Positions 57,870 to 64,000 of a DNA stretch of 64,000 nt are shown here, piece by piece; the first letter of the stretch is position 1, and the number at the start of each line of letters is the position of its first letter. The stretch is taken from contig SRJI02000017.1 of NCBI GenBank assembly GCA_005473895.2, positions 18,177 to 82,176 on the forward strand, read 5' to 3'. A program made the position numbers and the translations under genes. The notes under the pieces were generated by a model. The model worked only from the letters and a program-made list of their open reading frames with translations, had not been told where the DNA came from and did not search any database. This DNA comes from Carideicomes alvinocaridis (GTDB lineage Bacteria > Pseudomonadota > Alphaproteobacteria > Rhodobacterales > Rhodobacteraceae).

Positions 57870-58889
57870 TCACTCGGACACGGTGACGAGGGAGCGCACG
57901 GCCTCGGCGTCGAACTTGGGCTCGACCGTGATGTCGCCGGCGATGATCTGGTCGCGCAGGTCCATGACCGCGGCCCAGGCCTCTTCGTCCACCTGCGGCG
58001 TCTTGATCAGCTTGACGGAGTCGTTCTTGAGGCTGATCTCGTAGCCGTGGGTGCCGAACTCGTCGTTCTTCAGGTCCTCGATCATCGCGGTGTAGACCGG
58101 GGTCATGTCCCAGACGACAGAGGTCAGCAGGTGCCCCTTGTCGAGCTCGGACTTGTCGCCGATCACGTCGATGAACAGTACGTCCGACCCGTCGGTGGCC
58201 TTGTTGGATTCCACCGCCTGGATCATCCCGAAGCTCGACCCGTTGCCCTGGCCGAAGATGATGTCGGCACCCGCGGCGATCACCGAGGTGGTCACCCGGT
58301 TGCCGCCCGCGGCGTCGGAATAGGCGGCGGGGCCGATCACGGAATAGAGGATCTTCACGTCCGGATCCTCGGCATGCACGCCCTCGGCAAAGCCCGCGGA
58401 TTGCGAGTTCCACGACGGCGGCTCGCCCGAGACGACGATGCCCACGGTGCCGGTGGTGGTCATCTTGGCCGCCAGGCGACCGGCGAGGTAGGCGCCTTCG
58501 TGGCCGGACAGCGTGTAATCCGCCACCAGCCCGTCCTGCAGCGCGTCGGGGCTGTCGACGATGGCCACCGGCACGCCGGTCTCCGCGGCGATCTCGGGGC
58601 CCGCGGTGTTGTAGCCGCTGGCATGGGCGATCAGCAGGTCGGCGCCCTCGGCGGCCAGTTCCCGCATCGGCGCGCGCACGTCGCCGTAACCCAGCCCCTC
58701 GGCCACGATGACCTCGACGCCGGTGGCCTCGCCCGCGGCCTTGGCCGCCTCGACGCCCTGTTGGTTCCAGCCGTAATCGCTGCCCTGTTCCGGTGTCAGC
58801 ACGGCTATGGTATCGACTTCGGCAGCGAAGGCCGCCGTGGCGCCGAGCGCGACGCTGAGAGCGGTGGAAATCAATAGGTTCTTCATCAT
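57870..58889 (-). CDS. BMP family substrate-binding protein
   Basis: 339 residues with Sec signal (about 1-22, cleavage near AFAAE), a periplasmic-binding fold of the Bmp/PnrA type: VLTPEQGSDYGWNQQG at the start, HEGAYLAGRLAAKM and GIVVSGEPPSWNSQSAGF, then IIFGQGNGSSFGM. No lipobox, so it is soluble. BMP proteins bind nucleosides or riboflavin in other bacteria. In this locus a B6 vitamer is the likely ligand. MM start, the second ATG (58886) has the better spaced GGGAG. Confidence 0.92.
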   Translation of the reverse strand: MMKNLLISTALSVALGATAAFAAEVDTIAVLTPEQGSDYGWNQQGVEAAKAAGEATGVEVIVAEGLGYGDVRAPMRELAAEGADLLIAHASGYNTAGPEIAAETGVPVAIVDSPDALQDGLVADYTLSGHEGAYLAGRLAAKMTTTGTVGIVVSGEPPSWNSQSAGFAEGVHAEDPDVKILYSVIGPAAYSDAAGGNRVTTSVIAAGADIIFGQGNGSSFGMIQAVESNKATDGSDVLFIDVIGDKSELDKGHLLTSVVWDMTPVYTAMIEDLKNDEFGTHGYEISLKNDSVKLIKTPQVDEEAWAAVMDLRDQIIAGDITVEPKFDAEAVRSLVTVSE

Positions 58890-59394
58890 GTTTCTCCCTG
58901 AATGGTCATCGTATTCCCGTCAGAAGACGGTCGCTTTTGCCAGACGTGTTTTTCTTCTCGCCCTGTCTGCGGGGCTTTCCCCGCTCCCGGCGCTGGCCGG
59001 AAGCGAAGCCTATGTGCCCTATTCAGGCATCATCCACGGTACCGAGGGCGCCGATCCGCTGGCAATCTCCATCACCAACGAAACCGGCGCCACCCTCGGT
59101 TGCCAGGCCGCCCTGGCGCATTGGTATTCCGACGAGCTGGGCCAGGTCGCGCCCGGGGAGGCGCTGGAGCTGACCCTCTGGCACGACCCGGAGACCGGCG
59201 TGCTGAACCTCATGAACGCCACCGACGACCGGATGCCGGTGGAGGCGCTGTGGTGCGCCACCGGGACCGATGACGCAGGTGCCGCCCGCACCCGGATCGA
59301 CCTGCCGATGGCGGAGGGCACGATCCGGGCCTCGCTCGACATCGCCTGCCGCACCGAGGCGGGCGGGCTGAGCTGCGAGGCGGAGGGCGGCTGA
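58888..59394 (+). CDS. secreted hypothetical protein opposing the B6 transport genes
   Basis: 168 residues. A signal-like stretch (about 19-39, ending LAGSE) precedes a domain with PYSGIIHGTEGADPLAISIT, LGCQAALAHWYSDELG and ALWCATGTDDAG. Three or four Cys may form disulfides. I do not recognise the family. It runs opposite to all its neighbours. The only in-frame ATG lies across the BMP start, and its beginning is uncertain, because no ribosome-binding site is clear. Convergent with the TRAP binding-protein gene 5 bp away. Confidence 0.6.
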   Translation: MFLPEWSSYSRQKTVAFARRVFLLALSAGLSPLPALAGSEAYVPYSGIIHGTEGADPLAISITNETGATLGCQAALAHWYSDELGQVAPGEALELTLWHDPETGVLNLMNATDDRMPVEALWCATGTDDAGAARTRIDLPMAEGTIRASLDIACRTEAGGLSCEAEGG

Positions 59395-59399
59395 GGCGT

Positions 59400-60425
59400 T
59401 CATTCGCCGCGCACCTCCTCGAGCTTCTCCATGATCCGGTCGCGCACGTCCATCACCGCGGGATCGCCCTCGATGATCTCGGTGCCGACCCTGGCAAAGG
59501 TCTCCTGCAGCTCGGCCTGCTGATCGTCGGGCAGCATGTGGATCTCGCCGCCATTCTCGGTCCAGGCCGCGTTGGCCTTCTCCACGTTCTCGACGCCCCA
59601 GGGGAAGACGGTCTCTTCCGCCGCGCGGCCGGATTCGAGGATCGCGGTCTTCACCTCGTCCGACTGCGACTGGAACCAGTCCTCGTTGACCAGCGTGACG
59701 GTGACGATCTGGTTCATGTTGATGTCGGTGACGTGCTTGGCGCTGTCGTAGAACTTGAACGCCGTGAGGATCGGCATCCCCGCGAGCATCCCGTCGATGC
59801 CCCCGGACTGAAGCTGCGGCGTCACCTCCGACAGGGCCAGCGGTGTCGGGTTGGCGCCCACGGCCTCCATCGGCTTCATCTGCAGCGGCGAGGCGAAGGT
59901 GCGGACCTTGAGCCCCTGGAACCCGTCGAGCGTGGTCACCGGCTCGCGGCTGAGCAGCAGCGTGGGAGAGTTGTAGATCGCGCCGATCACCCGCACGCCC
60001 TTGTCGAGGAACAGCGTCTCCATGTAGTCGCGGAATTCCGGGTCGTGGATCACCGCGTCCACCTCGTCGGCATCCTTGAAGAGCCCCGGCAGATCGAAGG
60101 CCTGGAAGCGCGGGTCGACGTTGGTGACGAAGGACGTGGGCGTGGTGAAGGCCTCGATCGTGCCCAGCAGCACGCCCTCGGCCATCCGCGGGATCGCGCC
60201 AAGCTGCGAGGCGGGATAGATCTCCACGGTCACCGCGTCGCCGACGCGGCTCTCCATCTCCTTCTGGAATTCCTTCTGCCATTCGTGCTGCACATCGTTG
60301 ATCGTGGCCGAGGCGAGCTTCATCGTGGTCTGGGCCTGGGCGGCACCGGCGAGCGGCAGGCCAAGGGCCATCGCGGTGCCGAGCACGGTGCCCATGAGGC
60401 GGCGGCGGGTGGTGTGGAATATCAT
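59400..60425 (-). CDS. TRAP transporter substrate-binding protein (DctP), second system
   Basis: 341 residues with a Tat-like or Sec signal (RRRLMGTVLGTAMALG; cleavage near AQAQ), DctP fold with KVRTFASPLQMKPMEAVGAN carrying the conserved Arg, and MPILTAFKFYDSAKHVTDIN. Binds an organic acid by family; a pyridine carboxylate is plausible given the operon. 31 bp after the dctM stop. Confidence 0.94.
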   Translation of the reverse strand: MIFHTTRRRLMGTVLGTAMALGLPLAGAAQAQTTMKLASATINDVQHEWQKEFQKEMESRVGDAVTVEIYPASQLGAIPRMAEGVLLGTIEAFTTPTSFVTNVDPRFQAFDLPGLFKDADEVDAVIHDPEFRDYMETLFLDKGVRVIGAIYNSPTLLLSREPVTTLDGFQGLKVRTFASPLQMKPMEAVGANPTPLALSEVTPQLQSGGIDGMLAGMPILTAFKFYDSAKHVTDINMNQIVTVTLVNEDWFQSQSDEVKTAILESGRAAEETVFPWGVENVEKANAAWTENGGEIHMLPDDQQAELQETFARVGTEIIEGDPAVMDVRDRIMEKLEEVRGE

Positions 60426-60456
60426 TCTCTCGTTTCTCCCGGTTGGTTGGGCGCGG

Positions 60457-61731
60457 TCAGGACATGCCGTGAAGCAGCCAGAGCGACAGCGCCGGAATGA
60501 GCGTGATGAGGGCGAGCGCGGAGATCTGCACCACCATGAAGGGCAGCACCCCGCGGTAGATGTCCGAGGTGCGCACGCCCAGCACCGATTGCGCGACGAA
60601 GATGTTCAGGCCGAAGGGCGGCGTGAACATCCCGATGGCGAGGTTGACGGTCATCACCACGCCGAAATGGATGGGATCGATGCCGAGCGACACCGCGATG
60701 GGCACCAGCAGCGGCGACAGCACCAGGATCGCCGAGGTCGGGTCCAGCACGCAGCCGATGGCCAGCAGCAGCAGGTTCACCGTCAGCAGGAAGCCCAGCG
60801 GCGACAGGCCCGCATCGGCGGTGGACTGGATCAGCGCCTGCGGCACGCCCGCGACGGTCAGGATCCAGCTGATCACCCCCGCGGCGGCCACGACGATCAT
60901 GATCCGCGAGGTCATCATGGCCGAGCGCACGGCGGCTTCCAGCATGGTGGCGAAGGTGACCGTCCGGTAGACCACGAAGCCCAGGAACATGGCATAGGCA
61001 CAGGCAAAGCCCCCCGCTTCGGTCGGCGAGAAGAGCCCGGCATAGATCCCCACCAGCACGAAGACCGGCATGGACAGCGCCCAGGCGGCGCGGCGGAACG
61101 CCTCCCACGCGAGGCGGGCGCGGAAATGCTCGGCCCGCGGCACCCGCGCCAGGAACGCCGAGAGGGAAATCCAGGCGGCCATCATCAGCGCGATGACCAC
61201 GCCGGGTATGATGCCCGCGATGAAGAGCTTGGGGATCGATTGCTCGGCCGAGGCGCCGTAGAGGATCATGGCGATGGAGGGCGGAATGACGATGTCGATC
61301 GCCCCGCTCGAGGTGATGATCCCCGCCGCGCGCCGGCGGCCATAGCCGTTCTCGATCAGCTGCGGGTACATGTTGCGGCCCACGGCGGCAACCGCGGCGG
61401 CGGACGAGCCGCAGATCGTCCCGATCAGGGTGGAGCCACCCAGCGCCGCGATCCCCAGCGATCCGGGCACCCGGCCGAACAGCGCGCGCACCAGCCCGAT
61501 GAGCCGGTCGGCGATGCCGCTGATCGCCATGAGCTCGCCCGCGAAGACGAAGAACGGCACCGAGAGCAGCGCATAGGCGTCGAGCCCGCCGAAGATCGTC
61601 TGCTGCAGCGCGATGAGCGGCGGGCCGGGGAAAAGCAGCAGCGCCAGCGCCGCGCCAGACAGGAGCGCCACGAAAATGGGCGCGCCCAGCGCGGTGAGCG
61701 TCGCGACACTGAGGCCCAGGACCCAGGTCAT
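60457..61731 (-). CDS. TRAP transporter large permease (DctM), second system
   Basis: 424 residues with about 12 helices. Motifs: CGSSAAAVAAVGRNMYPQLI, PPSIAMILYGASAEQSIPKLF and TPPFGLNIFVAQSV near the end. The start overlaps the dctQ stop by four bases (ATGA). Part of the FHMPC-dehydrogenase operon. Confidence 0.94.
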   Translation of the reverse strand: MTWVLGLSVATLTALGAPIFVALLSGAALALLLFPGPPLIALQQTIFGGLDAYALLSVPFFVFAGELMAISGIADRLIGLVRALFGRVPGSLGIAALGGSTLIGTICGSSAAAVAAVGRNMYPQLIENGYGRRRAAGIITSSGAIDIVIPPSIAMILYGASAEQSIPKLFIAGIIPGVVIALMMAAWISLSAFLARVPRAEHFRARLAWEAFRRAAWALSMPVFVLVGIYAGLFSPTEAGGFACAYAMFLGFVVYRTVTFATMLEAAVRSAMMTSRIMIVVAAAGVISWILTVAGVPQALIQSTADAGLSPLGFLLTVNLLLLAIGCVLDPTSAILVLSPLLVPIAVSLGIDPIHFGVVMTVNLAIGMFTPPFGLNIFVAQSVLGVRTSDIYRGVLPFMVVQISALALITLIPALSLWLLHGMS

Positions 61732-62276
61732 GCGCGCCCCTCCCCCCGGCCAAGCCGGGCGATGTCCACGACCATCAGCACCGCGGTGACCGCGGCGATG
61801 CCGGTGAAGCCCACGAGGATGGCCGAATGCGGAATGACCATCGGCACGCCAAGCCCCATGCTGGTCTGGTTGAGCCGCGCGATGCGTTCGATGAAATCAT
61901 AGCTCTGCACGGCGATGAAGGCCGAGGCGGCGACGGTCACGGCATCCAGCGCGATCTGCAGCAGCATCGCGGGCCGCCCGCTCAGCCCGGCGGGCAGCAG
62001 GTTGATCGACAGGTGGTCGCGGCGCCGCGCCGCCAGGATCGCGCCCAGCATGACGATCCAGATCATGCCGTAGACCAGCGCCTCGTCCGCGCCCACCAGC
62101 GCGAACAGCCCGGTGTAGCGGCCCGCGGCATTGGCCACGTTGACCGCCACCATGGCGATCAGCCCCAGCCCCAGCAGCACGCCGATCAGGCGGACCACCA
62201 GCGCCTCGACCTTCAGCAGGGCGGGGACCGCGCCGGTCCGGGCCTTGCCGGGGGCCGTATGGGCGGCCTGGCTCAT
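61728..62276 (-). CDS. TRAP transporter small permease (DctQ), second system
   Basis: 182 residues, four membrane segments after a 20-residue Ala/Pro-rich lead. MVAVNVANAAGRYTGLF in helix 1, VMLGAILAARRRDHLSI in helix 2 and LGVPMVIPHSAILVGF near helix 4 fit DctQ. Start overlaps the stop of the dehydrogenase gene upstream by four bases. Confidence 0.9.
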   Translation of the reverse strand: MSQAAHTAPGKARTGAVPALLKVEALVVRLIGVLLGLGLIAMVAVNVANAAGRYTGLFALVGADEALVYGMIWIVMLGAILAARRRDHLSINLLPAGLSGRPAMLLQIALDAVTVAASAFIAVQSYDFIERIARLNQTSMGLGVPMVIPHSAILVGFTGIAAVTAVLMVVDIARLGRGEGRA

Positions 62277-63187
62277 CCCCGGCCCTCCAGCACCTTGCGC
62301 AGCGCCACGAGCGTGGCCCCCCGCTGGGCGGGCAGGGATGTCAGCTCTTCCTCGGAATAGGCAAACAGCCCCTGCCCCGTCTTCATCCCGAGCTGACCCT
62401 TGTCGGTCTTCTCGGCCACCATCGACGAGACGTCCTTGCGCGCGCACAGCTCCTTGTTCAGGAAGGAGGCGACGGAGTGGTAGATGTCGAGCCCCGCCAT
62501 ATCGAGCAGCCGCATCGGCCCGATGGTCGAGAGCTTGAAGCCGATGCCCCAGTTCACGCAGGTATCCAGGTCCTCGGCCTCGATCACGCCGCTTTCCACG
62601 AGGTCGACGCATTCCCGCAGCAGCGCGTAAAGCACCCGGTTCTCGACAAAGCCCGGCACGTCGCGTTTCAGCACCACGGGCAGCAGGTCGAGCGAGCGGA
62701 TGAGGTCGCGGATGAAGGCCACGGTCTCGGGCGCGGTCCGCTCCCCGCCGATCACCTCGATCATCGGCACGATATGCGGCGGGTTCGACCAGTGCATGCC
62801 GACGAAGCGAGCGGGCTCGGCGACATGGGCCTGCAGGGTGGTGATCGGGATGCCGGACGTGTCGGTGGCCAGCACCGTCTCCGGCCCCATGAGCGGGGCG
62901 AGGTCGGCGTAGAGCGCGGCCTTGACCTCGACCTTCTCTGGCACGTTCTCGATCACCAGATCCGCCCCCTCGACCGCCTCGGCCAGCCCGGCGGCGAAAT
63001 GCATCGGCCCGCCCTCGTCCGCGATGCCGAGGCCCTCCAGCGCCTGCGCGATCATCGGCTGCATCGCCTCCGCGCGCTCCATGGCGGCGGGGGCCAGGTC
63101 GAAGGCCCGGACCTCGTGCCCGCCGCGGGCCAGCCGCGCCGCCATGCCCGGACCCATGGAGCCCATTCCGATAACCGCGATCTTCAT
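62273..63187 (-). CDS. 5-formyl-3-hydroxy-2-methylpyridine-4-carboxylate 5-dehydrogenase-like (3-hydroxyacyl-CoA dehydrogenase fold)
   Basis: 304 residues of the 3-hydroxyacyl-CoA dehydrogenase family: GMGSMGPGMAARLARGGHEV cofactor motif, VIENVPEKVEVKAALY, DTSGIPITTLQAHV, GMHWSNPPHIVPMIEVIGGE with catalytic His, and VPGFVENRVLYALLRE. These blocks match what I recall of the Mesorhizobium B6-pathway enzyme that oxidises the 5-formyl group to HMPDC. An ordinary beta-hydroxyacyl-CoA role is the alternative, but no thiolase or hydratase is nearby, and B6 genes are. Coupled to dctQ by ATGA. Confidence 0.82.
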   Translation of the reverse strand: MKIAVIGMGSMGPGMAARLARGGHEVRAFDLAPAAMERAEAMQPMIAQALEGLGIADEGGPMHFAAGLAEAVEGADLVIENVPEKVEVKAALYADLAPLMGPETVLATDTSGIPITTLQAHVAEPARFVGMHWSNPPHIVPMIEVIGGERTAPETVAFIRDLIRSLDLLPVVLKRDVPGFVENRVLYALLRECVDLVESGVIEAEDLDTCVNWGIGFKLSTIGPMRLLDMAGLDIYHSVASFLNKELCARKDVSSMVAEKTDKGQLGMKTGQGLFAYSEEELTSLPAQRGATLVALRKVLEGRG

Positions 63188-63215
63188 TGCGCTGCCCCCT
63201 TCTCGTGCTTCGGTC

Positions 63216-63818
63216 TCAGGCCGCCGTCGCCGCCGCGTAGGCCGGGCGCGCCTTGATCCGGTCGAACCAGGCCTCGAGGTTCGGCATGGCGGGACGCTCC
63301 AGCGGGAAGTTCAGGCAGCGGCCCACGATGGGCGCCAGCGCGATGTCGGCCAGCGTCAGCTTGTCCAGCGCAAAGAACTCGCGGCCCTTGATATGCCCGT
63401 CGAGGATGGCGAGCTGGGCATGCAGGTCCTTGACCTGGCCCGCGAATTCCGGCGGCCGCTCGGCCTCGTCCAGCTTCGAACCCTTGAAGGCCGCGAGGTA
63501 GCCCGCGTTGATCGCCGCCAGCAGGAAGTCCATCCAGCGCTCCACCTCGGTCTTCTCGGCCGGTGTGCCGCCGGTGAGGGTCGGCGCCTGGGTCTCGGCG
63601 AGGTAGCGCAGGATGGTGTTCGATTCCCAGATCACCGCATCGCCGTCGATCACCGTCGGCACCTTGGAGGTCGGGTTCATGGCGAGGTATTCGTCGGTCT
63701 TCGTATTCTCGAAGAGCCGGCCGTAATCCTCGCGCTCATAGGCGATCCCCGCCTCCTCGAGCAGGAAGAGCACCTTCTGCACGTTGCCGGAAGTCTTGCG
63801 ACCGAGAACCTTGATCAT
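63216..63818 (-). CDS. glutathione S-transferase family protein
   Basis: 200 residues, GST fold: thioredoxin-like half with RKTSGNVQKVLFLLEEAG, PTSKVPTVIDGDAVIWESNTIL carrying the cis-Pro and E-S glutathione site, and an all-helical half with LADIALAPIVGRC. Substrate unknown. Start overlaps the preceding gene stop by four bases, and 28 bp separate it from the dehydrogenase gene, so it belongs to the same operon. Confidence 0.9.
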   Translation of the reverse strand: MIKVLGRKTSGNVQKVLFLLEEAGIAYEREDYGRLFENTKTDEYLAMNPTSKVPTVIDGDAVIWESNTILRYLAETQAPTLTGGTPAEKTEVERWMDFLLAAINAGYLAAFKGSKLDEAERPPEFAGQVKDLHAQLAILDGHIKGREFFALDKLTLADIALAPIVGRCLNFPLERPAMPNLEAWFDRIKARPAYAAATAA

Positions 63819-64000
63819 TGCGGTTTCCTTTGTGGTTCGGTTCGTGTTTCTGCCTGCCGCGTGCGCGACAGCAGGATCAGCAGGCCCGCGACAAGCGCGG
63901 CACCGGCGTAGTTGAGGGCGATCGCCCAGCCCCCAAGCGTGGCGGGCAGCAGCAGCGCCGCGCCACCCGCGCAGGCCGCGACGCGGGCGGGCCCGGCGAG
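63815..64000 (-). CDS. C-terminal end of a membrane protein, truncated by the window edge
   Basis: At least 61 codons with an open frame running off the right edge and TGA at 63817-63815, inside the GST start (ATGA). Two hydrophobic helices (ARVAACAGGAALLLPATLGG and YAGAALVAGLLILLSR) then a polar tail QAETRTEPQRKPQ. The layout fits the last helices of a large permease, such as a fused TRAP permease, but the family is not certain. It would be the gene preceding GST in the operon. Confidence 0.55.
   Translation of the reverse strand, partial: LAGPARVAACAGGAALLLPATLGGWAIALNYAGAALVAGLLILLSRTRQAETRTEPQRKPQ

Overview
The window looks like a chromosomal segment of a GC-rich alphaproteobacterium, most likely a Rhodobacterales / Roseobacter-group bacterium. 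The evidence is gene content and order: an RNase E with an acidic insertion in its S1 domain, a bolA-grxD pair, a zapA gene with a coiled-coil partner divergent from transketolase, two class I gap genes separated by a 47-residue membrane protein, an opgGIH-opgC glucan operon as known from Rhodobacter, a secreted VPLPA-CTERM protein, and several TRAP transporters. No rRNA, tRNA, phage, insertion sequence or CRISPR array was seen.

Layout. 0-9 kb: a likely small RNA, a YejA-type peptide-binding protein, ccdA, a TusA-like protein, rne, bolA-grxD, a 21-bp tandem array, and zapA with its partner. 9-20 kb: central metabolism and housekeeping (tkt, an MFS exporter, two gap genes, coaD, a CBS protein). 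18-26 kb: valine and methylmalonate-semialdehyde catabolism (mmsA with a LysR gene, then an acyl-CoA dehydrogenase, 3-hydroxyisobutyryl-CoA hydrolase and mmsB in a tight operon), interrupted by a VPLPA-CTERM protein and a DUF2161 protein. 26.6-29.4 kb: uvrA. 29.6-36 kb: 2-aminoethylphosphonate catabolism (phnW, phnA, phnY, a PbfA-like lyase, a divergent LysR regulator). 36-41 kb: opgG-opgI-opgH-opgC. 41-50 kb: two uncharacterised catabolic operons, one with a TRAP transporter, an acid lyase, an alpha/beta hydrolase and a VOC protein, the other with a tartrate-dehydratase-like enolase-superfamily enzyme and a ketopantoate-reductase-like protein. 50-64 kb: vitamin B6 degradation. Pyridoxal 4-dehydrogenase, pyridoxamine-pyruvate transaminase, 4-pyridoxolactonase and, further along, a 5-formyl-3-hydroxy-2-methylpyridine-4-carboxylate dehydrogenase are interleaved with a BMP-type ABC transporter and a TRAP transporter.

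How the parts work together. The PhnW/PhnA/PhnY/PbfA set would turn 2-aminoethylphosphonate and its hydroxylated form into phosphonoacetaldehyde, then phosphonoacetate, then acetate and phosphate. The B6 genes would take pyridoxamine to pyridoxal, 4-pyridoxolactone and 4-pyridoxate, with a later step of the same pathway also present. The two transport systems embedded in that locus are the best candidates in the window for a new function, namely uptake of B6 vitamers or pyridine carboxylates. The two gap paralogues differ at the residue that selects NAD over NADP. Both have upstream sites resembling a LacI-family central-carbon operator (TTAGCGCTAA core), as does a DUF1127 gene.

Limits. Assignments rest on reading translated sequence and on remembered family features. 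No database search was run.
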